Source: Dentipellis sp. KUC8613 (Eukaryota; Basidiomycota; Agaricomycetes; Russulales; Hericiaceae). From it: a stretch of DNA of 64,000 nucleotides. Below, in pieces: positions 35,601 to 47,583 of this stretch. The stretch is from NCBI GenBank assembly GCA_002286715.1, contig NSJX01000004.1:1057803-1121802 (forward strand), given 5' to 3'. Numbering within the stretch: the first letter of the stretch is position 1; every line of letters begins with the position of its first letter. The notes under the pieces were generated by a model. The model was not told the origin of the DNA, did no database searches, and was given only the letters and a program-made list of their open reading frames with translations. The translations under genes and the position numbers were made by a program.

Positions 35601-35884
35601 CCGAGTGCTTTCGGAGCTCTGGTCTCAGCAGCTTCTGACCTGGATGGGTCCGATTCTTATGCGACTTCCGACAAGCAGCGCACCTGACATGGCGAAGGCT
35701 CAGTTCTTAAGCGACCTGGCCGAGTAAGTTTTTCCTTGTATGGACATTATGTTCACGGTGCTAATAAAATTGCAGGTATGTGAACGCAAAGCAATACGAC
35801 AAGGTCAAATATGCGATAATCACTCTTCACAGAGCATCGCGCAAAACGCGCGACAGGCGACGAGTGGAGCCCTTCGACAGATAG
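32635..35884 (+). CDS. MTR10: transportin-3/Mtr10-type karyopherin beta
   Basis: Nine exons (32635-32742, 32805-32897, 32960-33238, 33293-33383, 33445-34451, 34504-34738, 34789-35202, 35261-35723, 35776-35884) give 932 aa. The protein is an all-helical HEAT-repeat solenoid. It begins with an importin N-terminal domain (NEWLERFQHAPNSWAICNLI, FAAQTLRGKV), followed by an exportin-1-like region (NIVVQLCLALSGLALQ, LLQFLTVLPDEL). The family imports SR/RGG RNA-binding proteins (Npl3 in yeast) and takes part in tRNA re-import. The C terminus YDKVKYAIITLHRASRKTRDRRR is close to that of Mtr10 homologues. The transportin-3 assignment is by overall resemblance. Confidence 0.88.
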
Positions 35885-36169
35885 AGGAATGGAATTAGAG
35901 AAGGACAAGAGGAAAGTATCGTTGTATCCCTTATCTGCGATGTTATACTATACCACGATGATGTACTTGTTAGCATCTGGGTTTTGAATGCATGAAACTC
36001 ATGATTGTCTGGGACGGGCTCGAGTTGAGGAAACACTGCCACGGCCCCGCTGCAACTGTCGTTTGATATCTTAGTCAGCACTCTGCAACACGCCGGCCGG
36101 CCTCCGGATTCGACACCTTCAAGAGCAGAGCCGTGTCACCTTCTTTCTCTACTACCCCTTCCCCACAAG

Positions 36170-37611
36170 ATGCTTGGACGCGTCGGACACTCGCTAGCAC
36201 ACAGCGGTACGTGCAGCCCTGTCTCTTTCCCTTGCAATCGCCCTCACCTCTCATACAGCTGGCCGCCGGGCATTTTCCCAGTCCACTACCAGAAGAAGCT
36301 ATGAGGACACAATCCGCAACCTGCTCATTAACAAGGACACCAAGGTCCTCTGCCAGGGTCTCACTGGAAAGACTGTGCGTTGCTCCGAACCCAACGGGCT
36401 TGAATGCCGAGCTCATCTACTGCGTCCAGGGTACTTTCCACGTGAAGGAGGCTATTGCCTATGGCACCAAGATGGTTGGCGGTGTGTCCCCCAAAAAAGC
36501 TGGCCAAACTCACCTTGGCCTGCCTGTGTTTGGAACCGTGAAGGAGGTGCGTATCGTTCATCTCCCTTGCCTTCCGTCGTGCTGACAGTTCGCGTGCGTC
36601 ACAGGCGGTCAGGGAAACCCAGCCCGACGCGACTGTCCTCTACGTCCCTCCGCCTACCGCCGCAGACGCAATCATCGAGGCCATTGAAAACGAGATTGGG
36701 CTCATCGTCTGCATCACGGAGGGCATTCCCCAGGCCGATGAGATCAGGGTGAGTGCGGAAGCCCTTACTCCCCGACGGCGCGGATGGTAACCCTCTGCCA
36801 GGTCATCAATGCCCTCAAGAGCCAGTCCAAGTCGCGTCTTGTCGGGCCTAACTGCCCTGGTATCATCAACCCTCTAGGCTGCAAGATGGGCATCCAGCCA
36901 GGTCACATCCACAAGCCTGGACGCATCGGTATGCGTATTTACGCTTTTTTTTCACATGAATCGAAGTAAACGGACGTCCGTGTAGGCATCGTATCCCGCT
37001 CGGGCACCCTCACATACGAAGCCGTCGCGCAGACCACTGATGTCGGCCTCGGCCAGTCCCTGTGCGTCGGCATTGGTGGAGATCCTTTCCCCGGAACCCA
37101 GCACGTCGATGTCATCAAGGTCTTCCTTGAGGACGACAACACCGATGGTGGGTACCCCACGGGGTTTCCTTCCGCAGATCAATTTGATAATAATTTTGCC
37201 TAGGCATTGTCATCATCGGCGAGATTGGTGGCTCCATGGAGGAGGAGGCTGCGGATTACCTGACGAAGTACAACCTCAGCCGCTCGAAGCCCAAGCCCGT
37301 TGTCGGCTTCATTGCCGGCCGCACTGCACCTCCCGGCAGGCGCATGGGTCACGCTGGTGCTATCATCGCCGGTGGCAAGGGTCAGTCTTCTATGTCCGCA
37401 CACCCCGGTGTTTCACTGACTTCCCTTCCCGTGGCTCCGTTAGGCGCCGCAGTGGACAAGGTCGCTGCGCTCGAGAAGGCGGGTGTCATTGTGACCGACA
37501 GCCCCGCAAAGATTGGCACGGAGATGCTCAACGTACGTTCGTCATTCTGCTCCCCTAATGCACCGGCTCACCGTGCACCTATAGGCCATGAAAGCAGCGG
37601 GTTTCGTATAG
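36170..37611 (+). CDS. LSC1: succinyl-CoA ligase alpha subunit, mitochondrial
   Basis: Nine exons (36170-36206, 36259-36374, 36430-36546, 36605-36748, 36802-36928, 36986-37147, 37204-37380, 37444-37532, 37585-37611) give 331 aa. The first 30 residues form a presequence ([20 protein letters not shown]). The CoA-binding Rossmann domain ([18 protein letters not shown]) and ligase domain follow, with [15 protein letters not shown] and the active-site phosphohistidine in GHAGAII. The enzyme makes succinate and ATP or GTP from succinyl-CoA in the TCA cycle. The tail KAAGFV is short, as in fungi. The beta subunit is not in this window. Confidence 0.93.
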
Positions 37612-37721
37612 ACTATATACCGTTCTTGCTAGTCGGTTCTATGGGTTGTTTACGTAATAGAATTTATATCCCAGTATACCAGTTTGCGAGAATCGCAAGC
37701 GCGTTCCAGCTATAGTCCTCC

Positions 37722-38613
37722 ATGTCGTCCTACAGTCCATCTCCTGCTTTCAATCAGGCTGCATCTTACCTATCTAATGCATCAGCCCTGGCAAAAGTAT
37801 CGAATACCGTGAAGCTCGAGGTCTTATAGTGTTCCTTGCTCATCGCACCCACATCCTGACTCTTGTGCGGTGGTCCATCGCCCTCCACAGCTCTATGGTT
37901 TATTCAAGCTCGTCACTGTATCGCCTAGCCCAAACACGAGCCGGCCGTCCATCTTCGATATGACGGGCCGCGCGAAATGGGACGCGTGGGCACAAGCAAG
38001 TAAAGACTACGAAGGGCGCACATCAGACGCCGAGAAGCGATACCTGGACATTGCGCGGAGTCTCGGCTGGAATGATGATACCCCGGCGCACGATGCATCG
38101 GCAGCAACAACTTCATCCCATCCCGCAGAAGCAGAAAGCTCAGGTGACGAGGGGAGCGGACGGGGGTCCGGAGGCGGAATGGGCGTCTCGGTTAGCGTGT
38201 TTGCTCCGCCCGAGTCTGCAGAGCACACGGACAGCAGCGAGCTGCATTCGCTCGTCCTGAAGGACACGCATACGGATCTGCACGCATTTCTGCAAGCCAA
38301 TCCTGACTGCGAGATCGACGCGAGGGACAGCTTTGTGAGCATATTCGTTGCTTGCGTACTGTACCGGTGGGCTGAACACTTCGTACTAAGGGCTATACAC
38401 CACTACACCTCGCTTCTGACAGAGGGCATGTCGCTGCGGTCGAGATGCTGGTCAAGAAGGGTGCGGATAAATCATTGAAGGTAGATCAATTTGTTGAAGA
38501 CTATATTCGCATTGACCATTTCCGCGGATCCATTACAGGACCCGGATGACTTCACTGCTTTGGAGTTGGCGAGTCTCGCAGGACACGAGAAGGTGATTCC
38601 TTTGCTGCAGTGA
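37722..38613 (+). CDS. acyl-CoA-binding domain plus ankyrin repeat protein (ACBD6-like)
   Basis: Four exons (37722-37820, 37891-38334, 38391-38480, 38539-38613) give 235 aa. The ACB domain fills residues about 8-95: FNQAASYLS, LYGLFKLVTVSP, RPSIFDMTGRAKWDAW. An acidic, Gly/Ser-rich linker is followed by two ankyrin repeats (GYTPLHLASDRGHVAAVEML and DDFTALELASLAGHEKVIPLL). The architecture is that of ACBD6, which binds long-chain acyl-CoA and stimulates N-myristoyltransferase in animals. The gene starts only 110 bases after the LSC1 stop. The exon 1 donor GTCTTA is weak but is supported by the domain continuing across it. Confidence 0.88.
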
Positions 38614-38821
38614 CGGAATTCACGGTGAGAGTAGAGATGGCGATCAAACAATATGGACACTCTGGGAGTAATTAGAGGAAACTGATTAATGCAAGTGATA
38701 TGTTACAATACTGTGTGTGCAGCTGCGTCGTCCAGGACTCCCCAGGCGGTGACACCGAACCCAGCACCCCCTCTCGACGTCATCCAGATGTCCTCCAGAG
38801 TTGTCATGATGATCAAGGGTG

Positions 38822-39228
38822 TTATGAGGACTGCGATGGCTGCGAGGTCGATGCTGGTGATTCTTGGCCGGGTGACGGACGTGGACCGGTCGCTTTTGGG
38901 TGGTATTTGGAGTCTGGCGGGATGATGCCTCCCTGTGCATACAATGAATGAGCGTTCAAGGAAGGAAGAGACACAGAGCACGCACCCGCTCCAGCAGCTT
39001 GACCACGGTCTTGCTCGGCAATGCTCCTCCCGCCTCCAGCCAGTATTTGATTCGGTCGACACTCCATTCCATGGTCTTCTGCGCCTGGCCGAGGCGCAGA
39101 CGAGGGTCGTATATGCCGAGCGTCTCTATGGGTTTGGCATCGCGTCTCTTCCGCAGGTCGATGGCGACCAGGTGGAAGATGCGGTTGTTGCGCCGACCGT
39201 GCAGTGCCAGACGAAGACGGACAGGCAT
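38822..39228 (-). CDS. MRPS16: mitochondrial ribosomal protein bS16m
   Basis: Two exons (complement of 38986-39228 and 38822-38932) give 117 aa. The bS16 fold is clear: MPVRLRLALHGRRNNRIFHL, PIETLGIYDPR, WSVDRIKYWLEAGGALPSKTV, and LLER-GGIIPPDSKYHP across the intron. It is a component of the mitoribosomal small subunit. The C-terminal 35 residues are a Ser/Pro-rich extension. As in many S16m proteins, no long cleavable presequence is evident. Confidence 0.9.
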
Positions 39229-39331
39229 GGAGGAGAATGAGGAGCGTGGGAAGAAAATCGCGCGGGTCACGGTCGTGCTCTATCCTCTCCGCCACACACG
39301 CGCCGAGACGCGTCCGGATCCACTGCGCGTC
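39229..39331. promoter_or_regulatory. 103-bp bidirectional promoter, bS16m and AP endonuclease
   Basis: The two ATGs are 103 bases apart in opposite directions. An ACGCGT hexamer sits at 39308-39313, close to the AP endonuclease start. Confidence 0.55.
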
Positions 39332-40713
39332 ATGTCTCTCAAACGCAAGGCTCAGCCAGTATCTTCACAGGACGCGTCCAGCAAGAAAGCGAAGGCAAAT
39401 TTCTTTGCTCCTAGGACAGCTTCGGGGCCCTCAAGTTTAATTCAACCGCAATTTGTATATTCCAAGAAGCAAGATAGCTCGCTGAGACTCACGACGTGGA
39501 ACGTGAATGGCATCAAGTCAGTGGACGAGAAGGTCAGCCCCAAAATTAAGAATTCGGTGCGAAATCAATCTGATGATAGCATAGGTTCTCAAGAAATATC
39601 TTGAAGCAGAAGACCCCGATATCCTTGTTTTGACAGAGACGAAGTATGGCAAAGGGAAGCCAGATATCATGTGTCTGAAGACCAGGTATAAGGTAATTCG
39701 ATGTCTCATTAGAATCGACGTCTTGCGTGCTCACTAGCCTACGCCAGCACCATGTGTGGGGCACTGATCCAAAAGCTGGTCAAGGTGGGGTATGACAGCC
39801 TTCGAACCTGAGCAAGCTGATACAGATGCAAGAGCAGCCGGAACGGCGATCCTGTCCAAACAGAAGCCGCAAAATATTACAATTGGTCTGCCTACGTGGC
39901 AAGGCTCTTCCGAAGAGACAGCCGGGCGTAAGCGCAAACCTGACTCACAGGAGTGATTTAAAATAACAGTACGTCAAGGCTTCGTCCAACTGGAATTTGA
40001 GCATACATACGTTATTGGAACATATGTCCCTAATTCTGGAGAGAACTTCAAGGTCAGCGGTGTCCACAATCTGGGCCATGGGCATACAAAAGACTCACTA
40101 TGGGCTAACTAGTCACTGGATACCAAGAAGACATGGGATGCGGCATTTAAAGAACATATCGAGAGCCTCGATCCTGACAAACCAGTAATCTGGACGGGAG
40201 ACTTCAATTGCATACCCAGCAAAAAGGGTACGCTCTCCAATCTCTGAGATGAAGCGTGACCGTTCAAGGAGTACCCGACTCGTTACAGACCTGGATAAGA
40301 AAGCTCAGACCTTTTGGAACAACCTGGCTGGCCTGTCCGACGTGGAACGGACAGGGCTGAGTGCCATTTTGGATGCTCCGAAAACTGACAACGGTAAACT
40401 CAAGGACGTATGGAGGCACCTGCATCCAGACGCAGAGGAATTCACGTTCGTCCTTCGTTGTGAGGTCGTGATCATCAGGACTAAACTTCAACTATCCTGT
40501 AGACACGCAAGCCTCAAGTACGGTGCATGGAGACTTGACTCCTTTATAGTTAGTATGGCAGTCTTACGCGAGAACTCGAATAACTCACTATGTCCATAGC
40601 TTTCGGAGGGCATCCTCGATAAAGCGCAAAGCTGTGAGATACGTCACGAGCTGAAAGGCCTCAACTTGTCCGATCATTGGCCAGTAACATTAGATTTTTT
40701 CGGACCATTATGA
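39332..40713 (+). CDS. AP endonuclease, exonuclease III/APE1 family
   Basis: Nine exons (39332-39532, 39585-39692, 39748-39784, 39826-39927, 39970-40052, 40113-40227, 40289-40445, 40503-40548, 40600-40713) give 320 aa. A basic, nuclear-type N terminus (KRKAQPV... KKAKANFFAP) precedes the EEP catalytic domain. Motifs present: TTWNVNGIKS, LVLTETK (metal-binding Glu), GTAILSK, YVPNSGE, TGDFNCIP, WRLDSFI and LSDHWPVTL (catalytic His). The enzyme would cut DNA 5' to abasic sites in base excision repair. The mid region, with only VWRHLHPDAEEFTHASLKYG, is somewhat shorter than in human APE1. Confidence 0.88.
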
Positions 40714-40871
40714 CTTCATGCTTATACCCGGTAATGCTTTGGAATGTGGACGGACATTCTGTCAAGAAAGAGACCTATGGTTTGCACATTTCAGTAGATG
40801 CAGGGGGTCACTATTGTACACAAATATCCATTTTGAACATGAAAGCATTGTCGACAGAGCGTAGAGGACGA

Positions 40872-41349
40872 TCATGACTCTTCGGGTCCATTACTACCAG
40901 GGATCAGCTAGAACAGCGTAAATCAGATCGGTTGAGGAACGGCTATAGCAGGACCTTACCATGCAGATATTATTCCCGTTGAGCAATGTCTGTGCCAGCT
41001 TAGTCTTTTTTCGTCCCTTCGGTGTAATCTCGCTGAGGGCAAAAAGTCAGATATGACGTCTATGTAAGGAACGCAAGATACTCACTACTCGACAACGTCC
41101 TCCAGCACCATATCTTCACGGTCAAGAAGTCAGTACACGGTGTATATCGGGTTCCAGAACGAGTCATACTCACTGACGAAGTCGTCAAATCCAAGGAGCG
41201 TCCCAGTGAACTCGCGTTCATTCTTCATAACTACCCATATCCGGGAGCCGATGCAGCGATCAATGAGCTCTATCGTCCCGTTCTGCATCAATACCTCAGT
41301 CTATTGTCGGGAACGCAGACATACCTAGCGGAAGGATCTGGGACGCCAT
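40872..41349 (-). CDS. LSM5: U6 snRNA-associated Sm-like protein LSm5
   Basis: Five exons (complement of 41325-41349, 41174-41269, 41086-41113, 40960-41032, 40872-40907) give 85 aa. Sm1 motif: LIDRCIGSRIWVVMKNEREF with TGTLLGFDDFVNMVLEDV. Sm2 motif: LLNGNNICMLIPG. LSm5 belongs to the LSm2-8 ring on U6 snRNA and the LSm1-7 ring in mRNA decay. The acceptor at 41270-41272 is preferred because it gives ILPLELIDRC without a stop. Confidence 0.93.
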
Positions 41350-41824
41350 GTGGTCTGTGCTCGAAAGCAATAATTGACAGGCAAGCTCTCTGCGCGCGGC
41401 GCGTCTGTGGCGTCGAATTCAGCGTCAGAGAATTCACGCGACCATTCTTTCAAATGACATCCTCGAACGCTTCGAATACAAGACTCCTCAAATCGGGCCA
41501 CGGTCTCATGAATTTGACATGGGGAAATAGACTAGACTACATTTTTGGTTTTGTTCTTGTTCTGGTACTTAAACATGGTCTACGTGATGCCGTTAAATCA
41601 AGGAGAAAAGAAACATGTTGCTGTGGACAAGCCGGATCAGAAGAAAATGGTATGAGAACGACGACGCAATGATTATTGCAGGGGTAAATGAGAAAGAAAG
41701 CACTAAAAGGCTAGTGATGAACGCGTCGAAGAACTGGTGTTGTAACATAACATGAAAGGCACCCTGAGAACACAACAGCTTACTCATACAACACAGTATG
41801 AGAGACGAGAACATGGCGAGTCCA

Positions 41825-43715
41825 TCACTGGCCGAAGCTGAAACCACCCGGAGGGGGCGCCCCTTCGTTGGTGTTGAACTGTAGAAACGCTGGTCAGCTC
41901 AGAGCGAAGGCAATGTGACAGGTTACTTACGGAGAAGGCACCGCTAGCATCGACATTGGCGGGCGCAATTGCAGCGTCCATCTCTTCCTCATCAGGGAAG
42001 TACTTGTCCATGATGTTGAAGGCCTTCTTGTAAATATCGATGTTGTCGTGTTGCTGCAAGTTGTGGATGGTGATCATGCCACCAGCGTCCTCCACATACT
42101 GGGCATATTTGTTGACACCCCCAGGACCCTCAGCCTGCTTGTCCATCTCACCGACCTTGAGGATATTGTCGAGGCCATCAAGAGCAACCTGGATGATCTT
42201 GTTGTCCATCATTGTCAACAGGTCGCACAGAGGCTTAATGCAACCCTGCGAAACGAGGTAGCGAATCTGGGCGGGCTCTTGCAGACCACCGGAAGTCGCG
42301 TTCGAGATCGCCCAGCAGGCCTCCTTGCGAGTCTTGAAGTCGGCGTTGGAGAGTATGTTAATAAGAGGAGGAATAAGATTGGCCTCAATGACAGCCTGGA
42401 TCTGGGGCGGGGATCCAGCAGTAATGTTGGAGATGGTCCAGCAGGCCTCCTTCCTGATACCATCCTTGGGAGAGGACAACAACGACAGGAGGGCAGGGAG
42501 AGCACCAGACGCGATGACAACCTGAGTCTGCAGGTCATCACCCGTCACAATGTTCCCAACCGACCGAAGGGCGGGCGTCTGTACGGACGTCGAGGGATGC
42601 AAGAGAAGGTCAACAAGGCGCCTGCAGACGCCAGACTCAATGACAGCCTGGATCTTGTCGTTGGATCCATCCGAGAGATAAGAGATAGCCCAGCAGGCAT
42701 CAATCAGGATCTCATCATCCACAGAGTAGATCAGCTTGGTGAGGACGTTCAGAGCGGGAGCAATCTAAAAATGGAAGGTGTAAGGTTCGAAGTCCTCATC
42801 AAACAAAGGGCATATACACACCAACTCCCAGTCTGGCTGAGGAGACTTCCCGCGACAGAAGTTGCTGAGAGTCCAGGTAGCGTTGCGAAGCATGCTGATC
42901 TTGTGGTTCTCGCTCAAGAGCGCGAGCAGAGGACGGAGAGCGCCCTGCTGAAGCACGTAATCCCTGCACGCAGGGCTGTCACCGGCAATGTTGCCCAATG
43001 CCCAGACCGCCTGCTCGCGCACGTCCAAAACAGGCGACGAGAGGAGATTGATGAACTCGGGGACAGCGTTCGCTTTTATGACCACCTGCGTATGCTCTTG
43101 GGTACCTGATGCGATGTTGGTCAACGCCCAAGCAGCTTCAAACTGAAGTATGGAAGAAAAAGGAAGGCGCGGGTGAGGACTAGGGTTATGAAAATCCAAA
43201 AAAATTCACGAAAACTCACCTGGAGCATCGAGTGGCCGCCCTTGAGGAACTCAACAAAGCGAGGAACGACGTTGCACTCGATCACTTTCTCGATCGGTGG
43301 GTTCTTCTCCTTCGAGAGAAGCTTCCTGAACTTGGTGGTCGCGTCCAGTTGACGGTCAGGATCATCCGAAAAGACACCGCTGATCATCTCCTCGGCGAGC
43401 TACAACCAAAGTCGTGTGAGGTGAAAACCTATCAGTAAGCATAGCGAGTAACTGCGCACAGGAGGATCCCAGTTGCTGACCCCAGTCTCTTCATCGGAAT
43501 CAGCAGACGACGTCGGGAGGAAGTTACGCCTCTTGGCGATGTTCTCTTCGCGCTTCTGTCTTCTGATCTCGACCTGCTGCTCCTCACGACGACGCCTCAA
43601 GTCATCTTGCTTGAGTGCTTTATTCTTATATTCTGTACAAGACGCGTCAGTCTAGAGATGCTAGACAGCGATGAGGATACATACGTTCTCTGCGATCGGC
43701 GTTCGAACGCTGCAT
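41825..43715 (-). CDS. SRP1: importin alpha (karyopherin alpha)
   Basis: Six exons (complement of 43685-43715, 43460-43632, 43220-43399, 42822-43142, 41931-42764, 41825-41878) give 530 aa. The N terminus is the basic importin-beta-binding domain ([21 protein letters not shown]). About ten armadillo repeats follow, with the WxxxN array lining the NLS groove ([54 protein letters not shown]). The C terminus is Gly/Phe-rich. It adapts classical NLS cargo to importin beta. This is a single intact copy. Confidence 0.94.
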
Positions 43716-43981
43716 AGCTGAAGAAGACAGTTTGAAAGATGTGGGAGGGGTGAAGAGAGGACTACAAGTGGATTGGATGGGAAGACACGCTCTTGAGGAA
43801 AACGCGAGGCGACCCAAAGCCCCTCACAAAGGACGCCACAGTCACGCTATAACGTCACGCGTCACACTTTACAACAAACGCGCGTTCGCCGAAACGAACG
43901 TTATGGAAGGTCATAGAGCGGCCTATGCAGAAACACAATCATCGCTTTTGTCTACTAGGAGTACATGCAAATTTAGCGTAG

Positions 43982-46900
43982 CTACGTGTCATGGTCAAAG
44001 GGGTACTGCAGAAGAGCGTTCATCAGCGCAATCGATAAGGACACCAAAGTAGGAACATACCTCGAATGGCTGTGGAGGCTCTGTCTCAGGGCCATCGTCC
44101 AGCGCAATGTGTATTTGTCGGGCATCCGACGCAGGAGCAGTTCCACTTCCGGCAGCTGCAGGTTGTTGTGCAGGGGGTGCCACCACCTCCGGTCCAAACT
44201 CAATGAACTCAGCAGGCTCCTCCGGCTGTCGATCGATCAGCATAAGAATACCGCCTCCACCAGCGTACTTCTCTGCCAGGACAGAGGAAGAAGCCTTGCT
44301 ACCATAGACCGCCGACTTGCCACTTCTTGCTGATCGCGTCGATACTGGGCGCACAGGCTGGAATCTGCTGCCCGATGGGATTACAATATGCGCCATCTGT
44401 GCGGGAGTAACGCGAGAGAAGTTGGATAGTGTCTCAGAAGTAGGCTCTTTGCGCTTTGGTGTCGACTTCGCGTCTGCGGATTGACCCTGAGGAAGATTGG
44501 ATAAAGATCCCTCAATGGGGGAGACATCGCCGTGTTGAGTCGATGACAGCGGCTCCTCTGCCTTCATCTCGACATCACCGTCCTTCTTGCCCTCCTCAGC
44601 AGCCTTCCTGCGCTCCCTGGCCTTGACCTTGGCAGTTGTCGACAGAACAGCGGTGGCCACCTTAGCAGCTACTTCCTTCTTAGGCGGCTTGGTCAGCGGC
44701 GGGTATGCGAACAAGCTGGGTCTGGCGTTGGAAACAAATTCGAAGACGGGTGCCTGAAGGTGTCATCGTCAGCGAAAGCAAAGAATGACACCAAGACTCG
44801 TCGCTCACCTTGAGCTCTTCATTCAAACCAATTATGCCGGTCGGTTCAAATGCAAGGCATGCACAGTGCGCCAGTGGGTACCAGTACCAGAACTGGCAGA
44901 ACAAGACCATGCCTACAATAGCGCTTCTATTCTGCGTTCCGGCACGGCTTTGCAGGCTGATGGTAGCGTTGCGCCCGCCAGCGTCGATGAAGCCTTGGCC
45001 AAGTGCTGCGCCAAAGCGAGCCATAGGATCTTCGTGCTTGTCGGTGATGATCTTCGTGTATAGCGCGCGAGTGGAAGACATGGAGGGCGACGAAGCTTCG
45101 GACTGCTCGACAAGGATCATACCAAGGGCGATGAAGGCGCCTTGGCGAACAAAGTCGACACTGTCCTTAGTCATCGGCTCCAGGATCTCGACAGCATCTT
45201 GCAGACCAGTGCCCGCGCATGCAATGCCGAGTGCCAAGGTAGCACCACAGCGCACGTGGGGGTTGTAACTCTCACTCAGCAACTGCACAATACGAGGAAC
45301 TTGGGCTGGGTTCTTGAAGAGAAGGAACGCTAGGGACGTCACAGCAGCACGACGGACGTCGTCGGAAGTGTCAGAGACTGCGATGTGCAGGAGCTTGCGA
45401 ACGGCGTCATTGTTGGAGGTGCCTGCGTAGGCCAATGCGAGAGTGTAGACACCGCCATACCGAAGGATAGGATCCTGCAACGCAAGGCTGTTAGTGACTA
45501 TTTTCCAGCCTCGAGGAGAAGAGCAAACCTTCTCGGCCAATAGTTGCTTGATGACGTCGTTGGCTTCTTCCTGGCGGCCGTAGTAAAGGAAGGCCAGGCC
45601 CACGGCCAAACCACGGATGATCTTCTCGTGCTGCGTCTCCCGAGCATATGTCAGCATTTCTTCAGCCGAAGTCGCATCACCCGCTCCAAGCATCACCAAA
45701 CCCATGGCGTACCCTGCCGCTTCACCAGCAACAGCGGAATCAGTAAAGAGGGTTTGCTTGAGATCGTCGTACGCTTCAGCGTTGTGACCGCCCATGCCCG
45801 CAATACCCAGACCGAGAGCAGCGCCATGCTGCACGACTTCCCCTTGAGCAGCTTTGAGCATGTCGCGGAGGAAAGTCTCTGCAGTCCGTCCACTGCCCAA
45901 ACCAGCATTGATCAAACCAAGAGCATACAGCGAGCCACCCTCCGAGTAGGCAGCGCCAGACAACTGGCTTTCGCCGCCATTCTGGTTAGGAAGGTATGGC
46001 CCAAGAATGACCATGCCCTGCTCGAAATTTCCCTTGTGGATGACACCAAGTGCAGCCGTTGCGGTGAATTTCGACCAATTTGATGCGTACCCAAGCCATT
46101 CAAGGTTTTCGCGCAGGAAGATATCTGAAGTTGTGCCGGCATGCATGAAAGCGTTCTGGAACGTGAGAGCGGTATGGTAAACGGATGAGCGGGGTTCGAG
46201 TGCATCCTAGATGTGGGCGTTAAATGCTTGCTCCCTAAATACGAAGACGGCAAAAACTCACCTTGGTGGCTTTAAGGACGAGCATATCAACCTTGTTGTT
46301 TCGCCTCAGGAACTCTCGATATAGTTTTACGGACTCTTCGCCGCCAAGAATCTGGCGCAGGGTGTCGAGATCAGGCTTGGTGGCCTGTGCACCGTAATTA
46401 GTCTAGCAAAGGCTGAATGTGTTGGGCATCACATACCTCGTCGCCTTCGGGCAGCTCTTTCCGAACAGTGTCCAAGAAGTCTTGCGCAGCGCCTTCGACC
46501 AGATCGAAAGCTAGTTGATATGCCAACAACTTTTGGCTGGGTACCAGAGAGGTGAGCAAAGGTATTGTAATGGCTGGGCTGCTCAGTGTGACAAGGAGAC
46601 GCGTAAGGGCGTGGATATGGGGAGACTTGGAGTCGGCGGTGATGGGTGGGAAGAGGTTGTAAAGGAAGTGGAGGACTTGATCGCGGTAAGAAAGAGAGAA
46701 GTTCGTGTCGAGCACCGCTTCCATGGCGTATGAGAGCAGTGCGGTATCGTGCGTTTGTTCGTAGATTTGGGTGATAACATCCAAGCGGTGGGACTCCAGG
46801 GCAATGCCTACTGCCTGGGGCGATAATTGAGATGGGTTTTTGGGTACGCGAGCTAAATGCATACCTGCTTGAATTCACCGTCCTCGATGCATCGCCTGAA

Positions 46901-47432
46901 GATGGTTTCGATAATATCGCGCAGACGCGGATCGAGCGCGGTACTGGAAGCGGTTTGCTCCTCGCCGCGGGCCTCGATATAGCGATCAATTGCTTTGGCT
47001 ACAAAACGCTGTTAACTTGAGGGTACGAGCTCCTGAGAAGCTGGCTTACAGGTCATTGTTTCCACGTATTCCGCTTGACCAGGGGTCCGAGCATCTTGTT
47101 CAAACGCGCTCCCTGCTCCGAGAGCAAAGGAGAGGGCCTCATCGTATTCTTCGAGGTAGTAATAGACTTTACTTGCGAGAAGTGCAGCAGAACTACGTGC
47201 CTCTTCTGACAGGTCGCTGCTCTCGTAGAGAGATTCACTGTAGATGGTGGTTAGAACACGAGAGACGCGAAACCGGAGCGGCGTACATAAGAGCAATGTG
47301 TTCCGAGATTTCAGCCCAGAACTGGGGTACGAGGGAAATTAGAGACTTGAGAGCGTGCTGCCTGAGAAGGGGTTCTGGCTCTGAGAGCAAGGCGAGGACG
47401 CCTGCGGCGGAGGATTGAGGACGGGGCACCAT
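43982..47432 (-). CDS. RPN2: 26S proteasome regulatory subunit Rpn2
   Basis: Nine exons (complement of 47287-47432, 47050-47237, 46865-46998, 46437-46814, 46262-46384, 45529-46206, 44809-45474, 44061-44753, 43982-44005) give 1009 aa. Helical repeats at the N terminus are followed by the PC-repeat toroid (SLYALGLINAG, GAALGLGIAGMG, AAGYAMGLVMLGAG, GAFIALGMILVEQS, FGAALGQGFIDAGGRN). Then comes a charged insert (KVKARERRKAAEEGKKDG) and the C-terminal EYPFDHDT, the usual Rpn13-binding tail. Rpn2 is a scaffold of the base of the 19S particle. I see no canonical PACE element in the promoter. Confidence 0.93.
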
Positions 47433-47583
47433 CTGTTCGAGGACAAGTATTGGGAGACGCGTCACCTTGGGCAAGTGTCCAGACGCGTGGGTCGGCTTCT
47501 TCCAGCGCCGCCTCAATTCCCGCCCATCCCCGAACCGCCCCTCTTCCTCCCGTACATTCCCTATTCCACATTTCCACCTCCCC
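47433..47583. promoter_or_regulatory. 151-bp bidirectional promoter, RPN2 and COX6A
   Basis: Divergent ATGs 151 bases apart. Two ACGCGT hexamers at 47457-47462 and 47483-47488 lie between them, followed by C-rich sequence upstream of COX6A. Confidence 0.55.

Noticed and set aside
42048..43109. 353-aa plus-strand ORF
   Set aside because: It is antisense to the importin alpha armadillo repeats. The long openness reflects codon bias of the real gene.
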